Below are positions 10,868 to 21,299 of a stretch of 64,000 bases of DNA, one piece after another. The DNA comes from Diabrotica undecimpunctata. Taxonomy: Eukaryota; Arthropoda; Insecta; Coleoptera; Chrysomelidae. Location of the stretch: the NCBI RefSeq assembly GCF_040954645.1, contig NC_092806.1, positions 131,959,151-132,023,150 of the forward strand, given 5' to 3'. The position numbers and the translations under genes are program-made. The first letter of the stretch is position 1. Every line of letters starts with the position of its first letter. The notes under the pieces are model-generated. The model saw only the letters and a program-made list of their open reading frames with translations. It was not told the DNA's origin and ran no database searches.

Positions 10868-12628
10868 ATGATAGACATAGACATAAGAAACTACAATGTA
10901 GAAAAAACAAAACAGGCAATAGAGCAAAATAAGAACATGAAAGTTTTGAAGAGGAGCGTACAAAAGGGGAAAATAGAAATTAACAAACTGAGAAACAGCA
11001 CTGGAGAAGAAACAACGAACAGAGATGAAATATTAAGAATAGTCGAAGAGTTCTACACAGAGTTATATAGATCAAGAAAAAAAGATAACAATACGGAACC
11101 TCCAATTACACTAAAAACTGGGGTATTAAACCAAGGATCAGATTTAATGCCCGATATAACAAAATCAGAAATCAAAGAAGCCCTGAAGAAAATGAAAAAT
11201 AATCGAACCCCGGGTGAAGATGGAATAGTATCAGAAGCACTAAAAATTGGAGGGGATGTATTACTTGAAAAAATTAAACAACTTTTCAATATCTGCCTTC
11301 ACAGCGCCAATATTCCAACAGACTGGAACAACGCTACTATGATTCTATTACACAAAGCAGGAGATAAAGCAAATTTAGAGAATTACAGACCGATTAGCCT
11401 CCTCAGCCATATATATAAGTTGTTTACGCGAATACTAGTTAAGAGAATGGAAAGAAAATTAGAGACTTATCAACCAAGGGAACAGGCAGGATTCCGAAAA
11501 AGTTACGGAACAAATGACCATCTACAAATTATAAAAACCCTAATAGAGAAAGCAGTGGAATACAATAAACCTCTAGTTCTAATATTTATCGATTTTCACA
11601 AAGCCTTTGACACAGTTGAGCTAAGCAAAATATTACAGGCGCTTAAAGAATGCAGGCTAGATTATAGATATACTAAATTATTATACAAAATATACCTGCA
11701 CGCAACAACCACTGTCAGATTACATACTAACAGTAATCGCATAAAAATAGAACGGGGGGTTAGACAAGGAGACCCAATGTCACCTAAACTTTTTAATACG
11801 GTGCTAGAACATGCTTTTAAGAATTTGGATTGGATGACAAAGGGAATAAAAATAGATGGAGAATATCTAAACAACTTACGTTTCGCCGATGATATACTTA
11901 TAATAGCTGAAGATCTAGGTATGGCAAGAGAGATGGTACAGGAACTCGTTGTGGCTACAGAAAGTGTAGGTTTAAATATAAATATCTCGAAAACAAAAAT
12001 CATGACCAATTTGGTACCCAACCAGAACATCAGTATTGGTGGAAAAGAAATAGAACTCGTAGATAGATATAAATACCTGGGACATGAAATTATGATTGGC
12101 AGGGATAACCAGACTCATGAACTGAAGAGAAGAATCGGCCTTGGGTGGGCAGCATTTGGAAAACTGAGAGAAAATTTTAAAAGTGAGCTGCCCACATGCC
12201 TAAAGAGAAAGGTATTTGATCAGTGCGTCCTCCCAGTCTTGACGTACGGAGCAGAAACACTTACCTTAACAAAAGCAGCAGCTACCAAACTAAGAGTCAC
12301 GCAGAGAAGAATGGAGCGGTCCATGTTAGGAATAACTCTACGAGACAGAATAACCAACGAAGACATCAGGAGAAGAACCGGAGTGACTGACATCATCGAG
12401 AAGATAGCCAGACTAAAATGGAGATGGGCAGGACACATAGCCAGAATGACAGATGGGCGATGGACAAAGAGGTTATTGGAATGGAGGCCAAGGGAAGACA
12501 AGAGAAGCGTCGGTCGACCACCTACAAGATGGACTGACGATTTAAGAAGACTCAATAAAAACTGGATGAGAGCGGCGCAAGATAGACGGGGTTGGAAACA
12601 TGAGGAAGAGGCCTATGTTCAGCAGTGA
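10868..12628 (+). CDS. RTE-clade reverse transcriptase, open frame, endonuclease missing
   Basis: A 586-codon frame without stops. In order: finger region with NRTPGEDGIVSEALK (about residue 115), NYRPISLLSHIYKL (175), FIDFHKAFDTV (240, first catalytic Asp), GVRQGDPMSPKLF (300), RFADDILIIAED (340, catalytic pair), KYLGHEIMIGRDNQT (415), YGAETLTLTKAA (460). The C-terminal RTE signature KWRWAGHIARM...GRPPTRW...GW follows near 520-575. The usual N-terminal AP endonuclease (~350 residues) is absent by 5' truncation. The first ATG (10868-10870) straddles the junction of target duplication and element, so it is a fortuitous start. It is the longest intact frame in the window; expression is not implied. 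Confidence 0.9.
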   Translation: MIDIDIRNYNVEKTKQAIEQNKNMKVLKRSVQKGKIEINKLRNSTGEETTNRDEILRIVEEFYTELYRSRKKDNNTEPPITLKTGVLNQGSDLMPDITKSEIKEALKKMKNNRTPGEDGIVSEALKIGGDVLLEKIKQLFNICLHSANIPTDWNNATMILLHKAGDKANLENYRPISLLSHIYKLFTRILVKRMERKLETYQPREQAGFRKSYGTNDHLQIIKTLIEKAVEYNKPLVLIFIDFHKAFDTVELSKILQALKECRLDYRYTKLLYKIYLHATTTVRLHTNSNRIKIERGVRQGDPMSPKLFNTVLEHAFKNLDWMTKGIKIDGEYLNNLRFADDILIIAEDLGMAREMVQELVVATESVGLNINISKTKIMTNLVPNQNISIGGKEIELVDRYKYLGHEIMIGRDNQTHELKRRIGLGWAAFGKLRENFKSELPTCLKRKVFDQCVLPVLTYGAETLTLTKAAATKLRVTQRRMERSMLGITLRDRITNEDIRRRTGVTDIIEKIARLKWRWAGHIARMTDGRWTKRLLEWRPREDKRSVGRPPTRWTDDLRRLNKNWMRAAQDRRGWKHEEEAYVQQ

Positions 12629-12654
12629 ACTCTTGAGGCTAGATGATGATGATG
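10870..12654 (+). mobile_element. 5'-truncated RTE-clade LINE (copy 1), TSD ATAAACTCTAAT
   Basis: The element begins inside the region just before the reverse-transcriptase domain and ends in a short GATGATGATGAT tail (12641-12654), the microsatellite-like 3' end common in RTE LINEs. A 12-bp direct repeat ATAAACTCTAAT flanks it (10858-10869 and 12655-12666). It sits within the I-clade LINE and is therefore younger than it. Copies 2 (56745-58549) and 3 (61018-62100) belong to the same family. Confidence 0.9.
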
Positions 12655-12666
12655 ATAAACTCTAAT

Positions 12667-13207
12667 AATACGTCCTTAAACAGTATAATTATAAAAGCAG
12701 CTCTAAAAAATATAAGTAAAACAAAGCTCTGTAAAAGAAATCCAGTACCTTGGTGGAACAAAGAAGTAGCATATGTGCTTAGTCTTCTAGCAATCATGCT
12801 TTTAATGTACTGTTTAAAAAACACAATACTAATGAAAGTTTTCTTAATTTCAAAAAGCTCAGAGCTACAGCAAGAAATCTCATTAAGAAAAGCAAAAGAG
12901 ATACCTGGAGAGAGTACGTATCATCTATCAATTTAACACCCTTCGAGGTATCTGGACTAAAATTCGCAAACTTAAAGGCTCCAATTCTTTTAGACATATA
13001 AACACCTTAACATACAATAATAAATTAATCATGCAAAAATCAAATCGCAGAAGCTTTAGCTGAGGTCTATCAACCAAATTCTAGTGACAAAAATACTTTT
13101 TACGAATCTCTAACATACAAGAAAAACGTAGAAGCTTTTACAATCCCCGTTAACAACTCTGACAGCCTCTTAAATGCTCCTATAACTCTTCAAGAGTTTG
13201 AGTTTTC
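12667..13207 (+). pseudogene. Linker between endonuclease and reverse transcriptase of the I-clade LINE
   Basis: Contains PVPWWNKEVA near 12750, the WWN-EC box found between endonuclease and reverse transcriptase in I and jockey LINEs, then in the next frame KKLRATARNLIKKSKRDTW and SINLTPFEVSGLK. A frameshift lies near 12810. The last codons before the DNA-element insertion read ITLQEFEF, and the protein resumes with SLSNMKNTSAGPDD at 15284. Confidence 0.7.
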
Positions 13208-15276
13208 GGACGTGTACGAACTCATCACTATATAGCCCCTCATAAAATTATTAGACCCTCGGAGATATAGTAAACTGATCACCGGCATCCTTTGGAGATT
13301 GGTAAACTCATCACCGCAGATAGGTAAACTCATCACCGGGATTTTTGCCTGGTTTCTAATGCGAAAGATTGCCTCTTACCTGTTATACTTCTCGTTTATG
13401 TGATAATTTAATAAATTCATAAATTATTTTAAGTAAGTTGCTTTAAAATTTAACTGAGATATTAATATGTCTCACGGTGTGGCCTATTAGACGTATCTGC
13501 CAATCTAAATGGTTTTGATATCTAAAAATTTAGTTGCATAGGATTTCGATAGTGAACTTTAAAATGAAAATATTTGTCAATATGTGTTATTTTTGTTTAT
13601 ATCGGAAGTAGTCCCAACTTCGTTATTTGATTTTCATTGCATTTTTATATTTCTCATTGAATTCTCGAGATAATTTGTTAAGCATACATTCGGTCTAAGT
13701 CTTACCGTTTTGGCGTTATTTGACTATTTTAAAAATAATACATGATTTTGGACAGTTAGTAAATATAAAATATCTGAAAAATAGGAAAAGCTAAAAACTT
13801 GAGTGTGCTATTAGTGCATTGAAGTCGAAGGAAACCTAATTTTTTACACGTGCAAAGCTTTAAATTTTATGGCATCATTGGCGGAAATTTTTAAATTTGA
13901 AGTAATCAGCAATGCATTTATTATGACAGAATGTATCAAAATGCTTAAGTACAGCTTCCTGTACTTTATCTTTCAATGACTTGTACAAAGATCCCACAAT
14001 TAAAGTGCTTTTAAAAGAAATATTTTTACATTTTTTGGTTAGTTTTCGCCATTATTTGTAGGAGTCAGATGAGTTGTTCATTTCATTTCATAATCATGAC
14101 AACTAACCTCAATTAGTGTAAGATACAAAATAATTTTTATTCTGTAATTTGTACTAATTTTGTTTATTGTAGCACCCTGATAACGCAAATAGAGATTTGC
14201 GAATGCTTGGTAGTTTAAAAAGAGTACTTCTTTGTCCTATCTTCGGCTGCACACCCAAATATATAGTTGTGTTTGTAGTCTAACTGATCGGGGTTGACTA
14301 CAAGCGTTTATCGCTTTTTCAGTATATGTATCTAAGAGTCCAATTAAGTTACCATATGGAAAATTTTTTTATTTTTAGTTTTATGAAAAAAAAATTATTC
14401 TCTAGTTCTGAATGATCTAGAATTTCAGTCATCAGAATCAGATATTAGTATTCTTCAGTCAGTTACGCGGTTCGTTAAACAACATGAATTTTATTAAGAC
14501 TTGAGAATATCCACAATTCATTTTTTTTTGACAAACCGCGTATACAACTAAAAAAAATTTTATATCTGATCATTGTATTCTAGGTTTTAGATCATTCAAA
14601 ACTTTTTATGTAACATAATTATAATTTACTAATGTTTGTATTTTGAGAACGATTTCCGAAGTAGAAATTGAAACGTCAATAAACGTATTTCAACCTTTAA
14701 TTGTGGCTTATTCCCATTTAAATAGTAATTAATTTAAAATGCCACAAGAAAATAGCTTCAGACCAATATAATTATTTTATATAACAAAATTCATAGAACT
14801 AAAAATAAAAAGGTTTCACATATGGTGCCGACTTTATATATATATATTTAGAAATCTCAAAATATAATATCAGAAAAGGTAATCTACAGCAACAAAGTAA
14901 TATTATGCCTTGCCTACAAGAAACATCTTATACAGTTAACTTAAAGAACTTAATTACACTGATTTTTTTCTGTTTGATCAGGATTATTCGCGAAAACCAG
15001 TGCGAAACAACTAAACAAAAACGGTATAACATTTCTACTCACCAGTTGTATGACATTTAGCCCTTTCGTCGCACAAGTCCACAAAAGGCAATCCACCAAA
15101 AACTAGCAGTTTGCTGGGATTTTATGGTCTATACCTGATCCAGGCTGCAGGTAGGCCAGTGATCAGTTTACCAATCTCTTAGGGTGTATTTTGAAAACCC
15201 TACTTTTATGGCGGTGATGAGTTTGTACTATGTACGAGGGTATTTATGGTAATTGGTGATGAGTTTACGTGTACCC
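13208..15276. mobile_element. Non-coding DNA element, 2,069 bp, 8-bp TSD GAGTTTTC, iterated subterminal repeats
   Basis: It is flanked by GAGTTTTC (13200-13207 and 15277-15284). Removing it rejoins the LINE frame exactly. Left end GGACGTGTACGAACTCATCAC; right end in reverse complement GGGTACACGTAAACTCATCA. Variants of TAAACTCATCACCG (one base often G) occur near 13217, 13272, 13303 and 13325 in one orientation, and near 15155, 15210 and 15254 in the other. Such mirrored arrays near both ends are typical transposase-binding sites. No coding frame of note lies inside. A partial inverted repeat is centred near 14500 (GTTCTGAATGATCTAGAA against TTCTAGGTTTTAGATCATTC), and a dispersed repeat occupies 14619-14730. 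An 8-bp duplication occurs in hAT, P and Merlin elements; the GG start does not fit typical hAT. Superfamily unassigned. Confidence 0.85.
14619..14730 (+). repeat. Dispersed ~110-bp repeat, copy A (inside the 2,069-bp element)
   Basis: The segment from ATTTACTAATGTTTGTATTT to GGCTTATTCCCATTTAAATA, with AACGATTTCCGAAGT and GAAACGTCAATAAACGTA between, matches 56396-56507 on the opposite strand almost base for base. It is too regular to be chance and has no coding sense. A SINE- or MITE-derived block is likely. Confidence 0.75.
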
Positions 15277-16760
15277 GAGTTTTCTCTCTCAAATATGAAA
15301 AACACATCTGCAGGACCAGATGATATTCTACCAGTCTTCATAAAAAACTTACCATTCAAAGCTAAATTAATTCTGTTAGATTTATTTAATATCTGCTTCC
15401 TAAAACATGAATTCCCAGACCTCTGGTCTCAAGCAATAATCATTCCCATTATTAAGCTAAACAAACCAAAAGACAACCCTACCGTATACCGACCTATCTC
15501 TCTTACATGTTGCATGTGCAAGATCCTAGAAAACATTTTAAACCTCCACCTTATATGGTACTTACTCCCTTCCAATAATTATATAATTCCCTAATTACTA
15601 ATAGTTGTCTTACTCCCTTCCAAAGTGGTTTTTGAAGAGGTAGATCTACGTTAGATAATCACGTTGCATTACAAACTTCAATTAATGAAGCTTTTGCAAA
15701 TAACCAAAAACTAATATCAATATTTTTTGACATTACCCAAGCCTACGATAGAGCATGGAGGCACTGTATTCTAGAAACATTAAAAGATACTGGTATTTTA
15801 GGTCACATACTCGCATTTATAAAAAAAAATTTAAAAAATCGCTTAATTCAAGTTAAAATAAATGGTGTTAAAAGCTCATCTAAGATACTAGACAATGGAA
15901 TCCCTCAAGGTTCGATTATTAGTTCAACTTTATTCTTAATCGCTTTTAATAGTATTGTTGGTGTAATTAAAGCACCCATCAAAACTAGTCTGTACGCAGA
16001 TGACATTGTTATTTATACTAAATCGAATAATGTACTGACAGCAGCTAAAATTATACAAAATTTCCTAAACCGGCTTCATAATTGGTCGATAAAAACCGGA
16101 TTTGTTTTTTTCTATTGAAAAAACATGATATATTATTTTTAATAAAAACAATACCCACCTCACAACTAGTCTAACAATAAATAATTTATTTTTAGAACAG
16201 TCAAAAGATATAAACTTTCTAGGTCTAACTTTTTAGAGAACTTTAAATTGGAATTCGCACATAAATAAACTACAGCTCTCCTGCCAAAAGAGATTAAATA
16301 TACTCAAAATATTATACAACAAAATTTGGGGTGCTAGTCATAAAATATTAATCAGGCTTTACAAATCGCTCATTAGAACTAAAATCGATTATGGTTGTAT
16401 ATGTTACGATGCTGCATGTAAAACAACTTTAAAAAAAACTAAACAGTATTCAATCTACAGCTTTGAGATTAGCACTGGGAGCTTTTAAAACTAGTCCGGT
16501 TAGTAGTATGCAAGTTCTAACTGGAGAACTTTCCTTACATATAAGACGACAGCAACTATTCTTGAACTATATTGCAAAATATATCATCCTAGAAACAACA
16601 TCATATATTCTTCCACATCTGTAACCCCGGTCTTCTTCCTAACAATAAGACTAAAACTTTACACCCCTCATAGAAAAAATACGGCTTACAACTTTCGATA
16701 GGAATTAACTCAATGTATTGCTAAATATAAATGTAAACTATCTGCCATGGACAAGCCACC
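15277..16760 (+). pseudogene. Reverse transcriptase of the split I-clade LINE
   Basis: Blocks in order: SAGPDDILPVFIKNLP (15307), VYRPISLTCCMCKILE (15484), then after a frame change near 15597 LTPFQSGF and DITQAYDRAW (15730, first Asp), DNGIPQGSIIS (15893), YADDIVIYTKS (15992, intact catalytic pair), and the thumb with RLYKSLIRTKIDYGCICYD (16356). Stops at 15595 and 16117, among others, and several shifts make it inactive. It lies directly upstream of the RNase H segment, as in I elements. Confidence 0.8.
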
Positions 16761-16864
16761 CATTAACTATTGTCTTAACAATTACAAAGTATTCCAAATC
16801 AACTACAAATTTCACAATAATTAAACATCTATTCATTTAAATTTTAGACCACTATCCTTATTAC

Positions 16865-17440
16865 TTGCAAATCTTTACCGATGCCTCTAAAACTCCCAAT
16901 GGTCACACTGCTGCCTACTACTGTGAAGAAAATTCTTATAGCATATCGATACCACCAAACTGCAGTATACTCACAGGCGAGGCTACAGCTATTTTGGAAG
17001 CTCTAATCTTCTTCAACAATAGTAGAACGATGAAGTGCATTATCGCAACAGACTTATCAAATGCAATACTGGAATTAAAACAAGTATACCAACAACCCTA
17101 TTATACAGACTATAAAAAACGAACTAGAAACATTCCGATCATTAGGAAAGGAAGCGGTTTTATTTGGGTACCTTCACATACAGGTATTTACGGAAATCAA
17201 AAAGCAGATCAACTGGCAAACAAAAGTCGAATGAGCTCAAACCATACTGCAAAATTGAAGACATATCCGTACACGGATCTAAAGAACCTGTTTAAAATCC
17301 ACTCTACTAATACATGGCAAAATTATTGGGAAAAATTAGGTATAAAATTAAATGTAAATTGCCCAAAAAAATGCTGTCCTGGAGACTCCCTCAAACAGAA
17401 GAAAAGAAAAAAAAGAAGAAAGTTATTATTAACCGTCTAA
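16865..17440 (+). CDS. RNase H domain of the I-clade LINE (partial frame)
   Basis: A 191-codon frame holds a complete type-I RNase H: D in QIFTDASK, E in TGEATAILEAL, D in IIATDLSN, D in YGNQKADQLAN, and the VPSHTGI block. The domain removes RNA from the cDNA hybrid during retrotransposition. The final ~40 residues become Lys-rich where the frame leaves the true one, near 17390-17430. The first codon is not a proven start; this is an internal domain of ORF2. All four acidic residues are kept although flanking parts are broken. Confidence 0.75.
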   Translation: MQIFTDASKTPNGHTAAYYCEENSYSISIPPNCSILTGEATAILEALIFFNNSRTMKCIIATDLSNAILELKQVYQQPYYTDYKKRTRNIPIIRKGSGFIWVPSHTGIYGNQKADQLANKSRMSSNHTAKLKTYPYTDLKNLFKIHSTNTWQNYWEKLGIKLNVNCPKKCCPGDSLKQKKRKKRRKLLLTV

Positions 17441-17597
17441 AAATTGGCCAAACTGCCTTAACAAACAAATACTTAATAACAAAAGAACCACTACCTATCT
17501 GCTCCAGCTGCTCTAACCCACTGACTGTCAAACATATCCCGCTTGATTGTTCTCAATTTATGAAAAAAAAGAAGATCCCACGGATTCACAGGTGATG
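17436..17597 (+). pseudogene. Zinc-knuckle C-terminal tail of the I-clade LINE
   Basis: In the neighbouring frame: RLKIGQTALTNKYLI, then C-SCSNPLTVKHIPLDC, the CCHC-like motif that closes I-clade ORF2 proteins. A related copy of this tail lies at 60140-60690. Stop at 17593-17595. Confidence 0.7.
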
Positions 17598-17760
17598 ATC
17601 TCAAAAGAGTTCTCACCAAAAAAATTTCAACAGTGTTAACCTATTTAAAAGACATCAAATTATTCAATTGTATTTAATGTAATATTTCTTGTATTTATTA
17701 TATCCACTAATAACCCTACGCGATTGATGTGGTTTTGTGTTTAAATAAAAAAAATTATGG

Positions 17761-18040
17761 TACAGATAACAATGCGGTATTAGCAGATAATATTCAAGAT
17801 ACATGTGTGGGATTATATCATTTTTACAAAGAAATTTTTGAGTTTCAAAAAAATATGAAGAAGACGAAACCATAATTCGAGGTAGAAATGTACCCAACCA
17901 TTAAAATGTAAAAAAAGTGTCATGATAAAAAAACGAGTACGAATGTTTTATTGTACCCCATTTCTGTTTCATTGTACAGTAAGCAGTTTTTTCGTTGTGT
18001 TTCAGAATGATGCTGTTTATTGAAGATGGCATGAAGGTAG
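17761..18040. other. Short non-coding stretch after the I-clade LINE
   Basis: AT-rich, no motif recognised. Confidence 0.4.
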
Positions 18041-18420
18041 CAGCACTGGAAATGGTCTTGGCGGATGCAGTGTGAGACGTGCTGCTGTTCTAAAGAATGT
18101 AAATCATGTTACATTATCAAGATATATCATAATAACGAGAATCCAGTCGATGATAATATAGTGACCTTTTAAAGTATATAATGATGGAGTGTAAGACTAA
18201 AATTCACCTTCAAATGCCGGGTGAAGACAACATCGAAGCTGAAGATATCCAAATTAACCGGGATCTTTTCCAGTGGGACTCGTTGAGACCACTTTGGTTT
18301 TGTCCAGCAGTGAACCCACTATCTCAGCTACTGAACTCCACTGACTCAGATCTTAGCATCAAGAATAACAATACTGTTGCTGCTGTGCTGCTATTCTCAA
18401 GAATGTAAATCATGTCATTT
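18040..18420 (+). pseudogene. Possible pogo/psq helix-turn-helix remnants, duplicated
   Basis: Reading near 18070 gives SVRRAAVLKNVNHVTLSRYI, which resembles the psq/CENP-B helix-turn-helix of pogo transposases. A second block near 18380-18420 repeats AAILKNVNHV. At DNA level GCTGCTGTTCTAAAGAATGTAAATCATGT recurs with few changes about 300 bp on. Short and without catalytic domain; low certainty. Confidence 0.3.
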
Positions 18421-18489
18421 AAGAATGGGTCCTACATAAAGAGCTCTGAATAAGCATAATGCAGCGTATAAAATATTTTACACAGTAAT

Positions 18490-19650
18490 ATGGCACCATA
18501 TGCAAAACGGATAGTAGGAAAATACCAGGATTTTTTCAGAGGTGGTAAATCGACAATTCATCAAATTCCAACCCTGAAACAAATTTTGGAAAAAACACTG
18601 GAATATGGCATTGATACTCATCACATATTTATAGACTACAAAGCAGTCTATGACTCTGTGAATAGAAGAGAAATGTTCAAAGCAATGACAGAGCTAGGAA
18701 TATCAAATCAGTTGGTAAATTTAACAAAACTAACTCTTGAAAAAGTTGAATGTAGAGTACGAATTCAGGTGGACTGTCTTGTTGAACCTTTTAAAACAAA
18801 TAACGGGCTGCGCCAGGGACACCCTCTCTCATGTATACTATTCAATCTGGCTCTGAAAAAAGTAATACGTATGTTACAAATCACAACCACTGGTTCAATA
18901 TAATGAAAAATTAGTGCAAATCAATATTGTTGAGAGAACGGAGAACACTGTACGAGAGGCATATGTAGCATTAATAGAATCAGCTACAAAAATGGGTTTG
19001 ATAATAAACACCAACAAAACGAAGTGTATGAAAATAAGCACGCAACCACAAATCCTAAGACCACTTGTTATAGAAAATGACGTCATCGAAGCAATGAACA
19101 AATTTGTATACCTTGGAGCTCTCCTTAACACTGAAAATAATACTACCGCAGAGATAAACCGCAAAATTTGCACGGCCAACAGATGCTATTTTGGGCTCAT
19201 CTCCTCCTTAAATCCAAATACAAAAATAAAACTCTACAAAACAATAATACGCTCACTTCTCACATATGGTTCAGAGACCTGGACTCTAACAAAAAATAAT
19301 GAAAACATGTTAGGATGTTCCAAAAGAAAAGTACTAAGGCGAATCTATGGAGTAGTAAATAACAATGAAGTGTGAAGAAGACGATACAACTTTGAACTTT
19401 ATAGATAGGACGTCTGAAAATAACCCAGCTAGAAAAACGCTCCTTGATAGATCCAATGATCAGAGAAGACAAGAAAGACTCAGAACAAGGTTCCTTGATA
19501 ACATTGATGAAGACATGAGAAATATGGGAATACGTGCTTAGCGGGGAAAGGAGATGGATAGGGACGACTGGAGAGAAATTCTTGAGGATGAATTCTTGAT
19601 GATAAAATATAGCCTGGAGTTTGCACGTTTACAAATAGAAGTAATATGGT
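18490..19650 (+). pseudogene. RTE-like reverse transcriptase remnant lacking the YADD box
   Basis: First frame (18490-18903): RGGKSTIHQI, FIDYKAVYDSVNR, then NGLRQGHPLSCILFNLAL. Second frame (18914-19375): INIVERTENTVREAY, KMGLIINTNKTKCM, KFVYLGALLNTENN, SETWTLTKNNE. A degenerate tail near 19490-19590 reads FLDNIDEDMRNMGIRA and DRDDWREIL. Where YADDIDIVERT is expected, before INIVERT, the sequence reads LVQ, so the catalytic Asp pair is lost with a small deletion. There is a stop at 18901. The 5' endonuclease is missing. Confidence 0.7.
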
Positions 19651-21299
19651 AGGACTAAGTTAGGCTGCTGTTTACGATAACACCAAGGTCGTTATAAGAG
19701 AACACAGAATCTAATGGTTGCCCGTTAGCAAAGCACGGCACAAGTGGACACATTTTTTCGCATGTAAGGGTAGTAGCCACTGGGAATATGAGATATGCGC
19801 CTAATTATTCAATTAGTATGGTTTTCACCTAATTGCGTGCTCTAAAATGTACCTACTATGGCCTACCAGTAGCAGATTGCTGATATGCATATGAAATGGA
19901 TATAGAATATGGAATGAAAAAGAAATAGCCAGGCATTGACTGGTTGTATAATTTTTTAAAAAAGCACATAATTTTACAAAAAATATAGTCTCTACAAAAA
20001 CAATGAATAAACGTTTTTTACATTTGTATCTGTTGTAAACAAATTGTAGAAAGTCGGTATGATTAGTAATATCCGTTTGAAAATGGTAATTGGATCCGTA
20101 ATTGGTGATGTTTTAATTAAATGTTTTACTAATAAAAAGCTGTTCACAGCTGATAATTTGGTCATATTACTTCTCTTTGAATAAGCCGACTCACACGATA
20201 AAGCTATCCTACCAATTTTACGAATCATTAGCATTGTGACAAATGTTATTTTTATAAAATGAATCATTTTTAATAAATATTTATAAATTTGTATATAGAC
20301 ACATTATTTTCATTCAACTATCCTCGAAACAAAAATTACCAAATGGAATTTCATTAAAATCTCAGATATCTAAACATTTCTATTTCTACTTGCTTTAATT
20401 TTCTCTAAATTAGCAATTCGAACAGGCTGGTCATTAATTAATTAAATATACGCAATAGGATCTGACAAGCAAATTCCTCGTTTTAATCAGTTTTGACAAA
20501 AAGTCACAACAGCTGAAGCAAATGGTTAATTAGAAAATCAAGTCAATTACTGTTAAATAACATAATCTAAAAATATTATTTTATACTTAAGAAAATGTTA
20601 ATATCTTATATTAAACTGCTTTAGTTGTACTTTAGAAAACAATTTTGTTTTTGCTTATTAAAATATAAAAAAATCTCATTAATTTTAATGGTCAAATATT
20701 TTAATACATTTTTTACAGATTGTTTCACACATTTTTTAGAACATTGTAGTTCTACACGAAAATATTGCTCCATGCTTCATATTTATTTACTATTCTGAGG
20801 TTTCGGCAACCCTGTGGGGTTCTGACGTTATAAATCTTGAACGACGTTACCGTTAAAAAGACTATATTAGACCACAAGAAAATAACTTGATAAGTCACAT
20901 TTTTGATTTTGTTCTGGATTTCTTGATTAATCAATTAATTAGTAATAAAAAGAAAAAAAAATGATATATAGGTTGTTGGTTTACGTTTTAGTTTTTTTAA
21001 ATTTCTAGTGCATATTAATGATATTCATTGTTTTTTATACGTCCACAAATTTATTTTTTATGCAAAAAGGATCCAATGAAATATTGTCATAAAAAAAATT
21101 TTACAATATAATTAGAGTTGTCTAGTTACTTCAATACTTTGTCATGGTTTGTTTCTTGTTTTTGGCTGTAAGGTTGTCATAATAGGCCTTAGATTTAATG
21201 CCACAAAAATATTTAAGAGACTGGTAGCCCTTGAACTTTTTCATAGAAATAGGCCCCCACTCTGTAAAAAAATAGAAACGGTTCAGAAAGTCTTAATTA
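19651..21299. other. AT-rich non-coding stretch
   Basis: About 1.65 kb. Short frames near 20000-20270 and 20750-20930 show no motif. No repeat pair or element end identified. Confidence 0.5.

Larger units (their letters stand above)
10480..17760 (+). mobile_element. I-clade LINE, split by an RTE LINE and a 2,069-bp DNA element
   Basis: Pieces on the plus strand are collinear parts of one ORF2. They are an endonuclease end (10580-10857), a linker (12667-13207), reverse transcriptase (15277-16760), RNase H (16865-17440) and a zinc-knuckle tail (17436-17597), ending near an AATAAA at about 17745. The two gaps are exactly filled by elements with target duplications: an RTE LINE at 10870-12654 and a DNA element at 13208-15276. 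Leaving them out rejoins the frame at both sites. RNase H plus the CCHC-like tail identify the I group. Several other frameshifts and stops exist. The 5' limit is approximate. Confidence 0.8.

Noticed and set aside
11662..12030. 122-codon minus-strand frame opposite the RTE reverse transcriptase
   Set aside because: Hydrophobic text with no domain; an expected shadow of the plus-strand gene.
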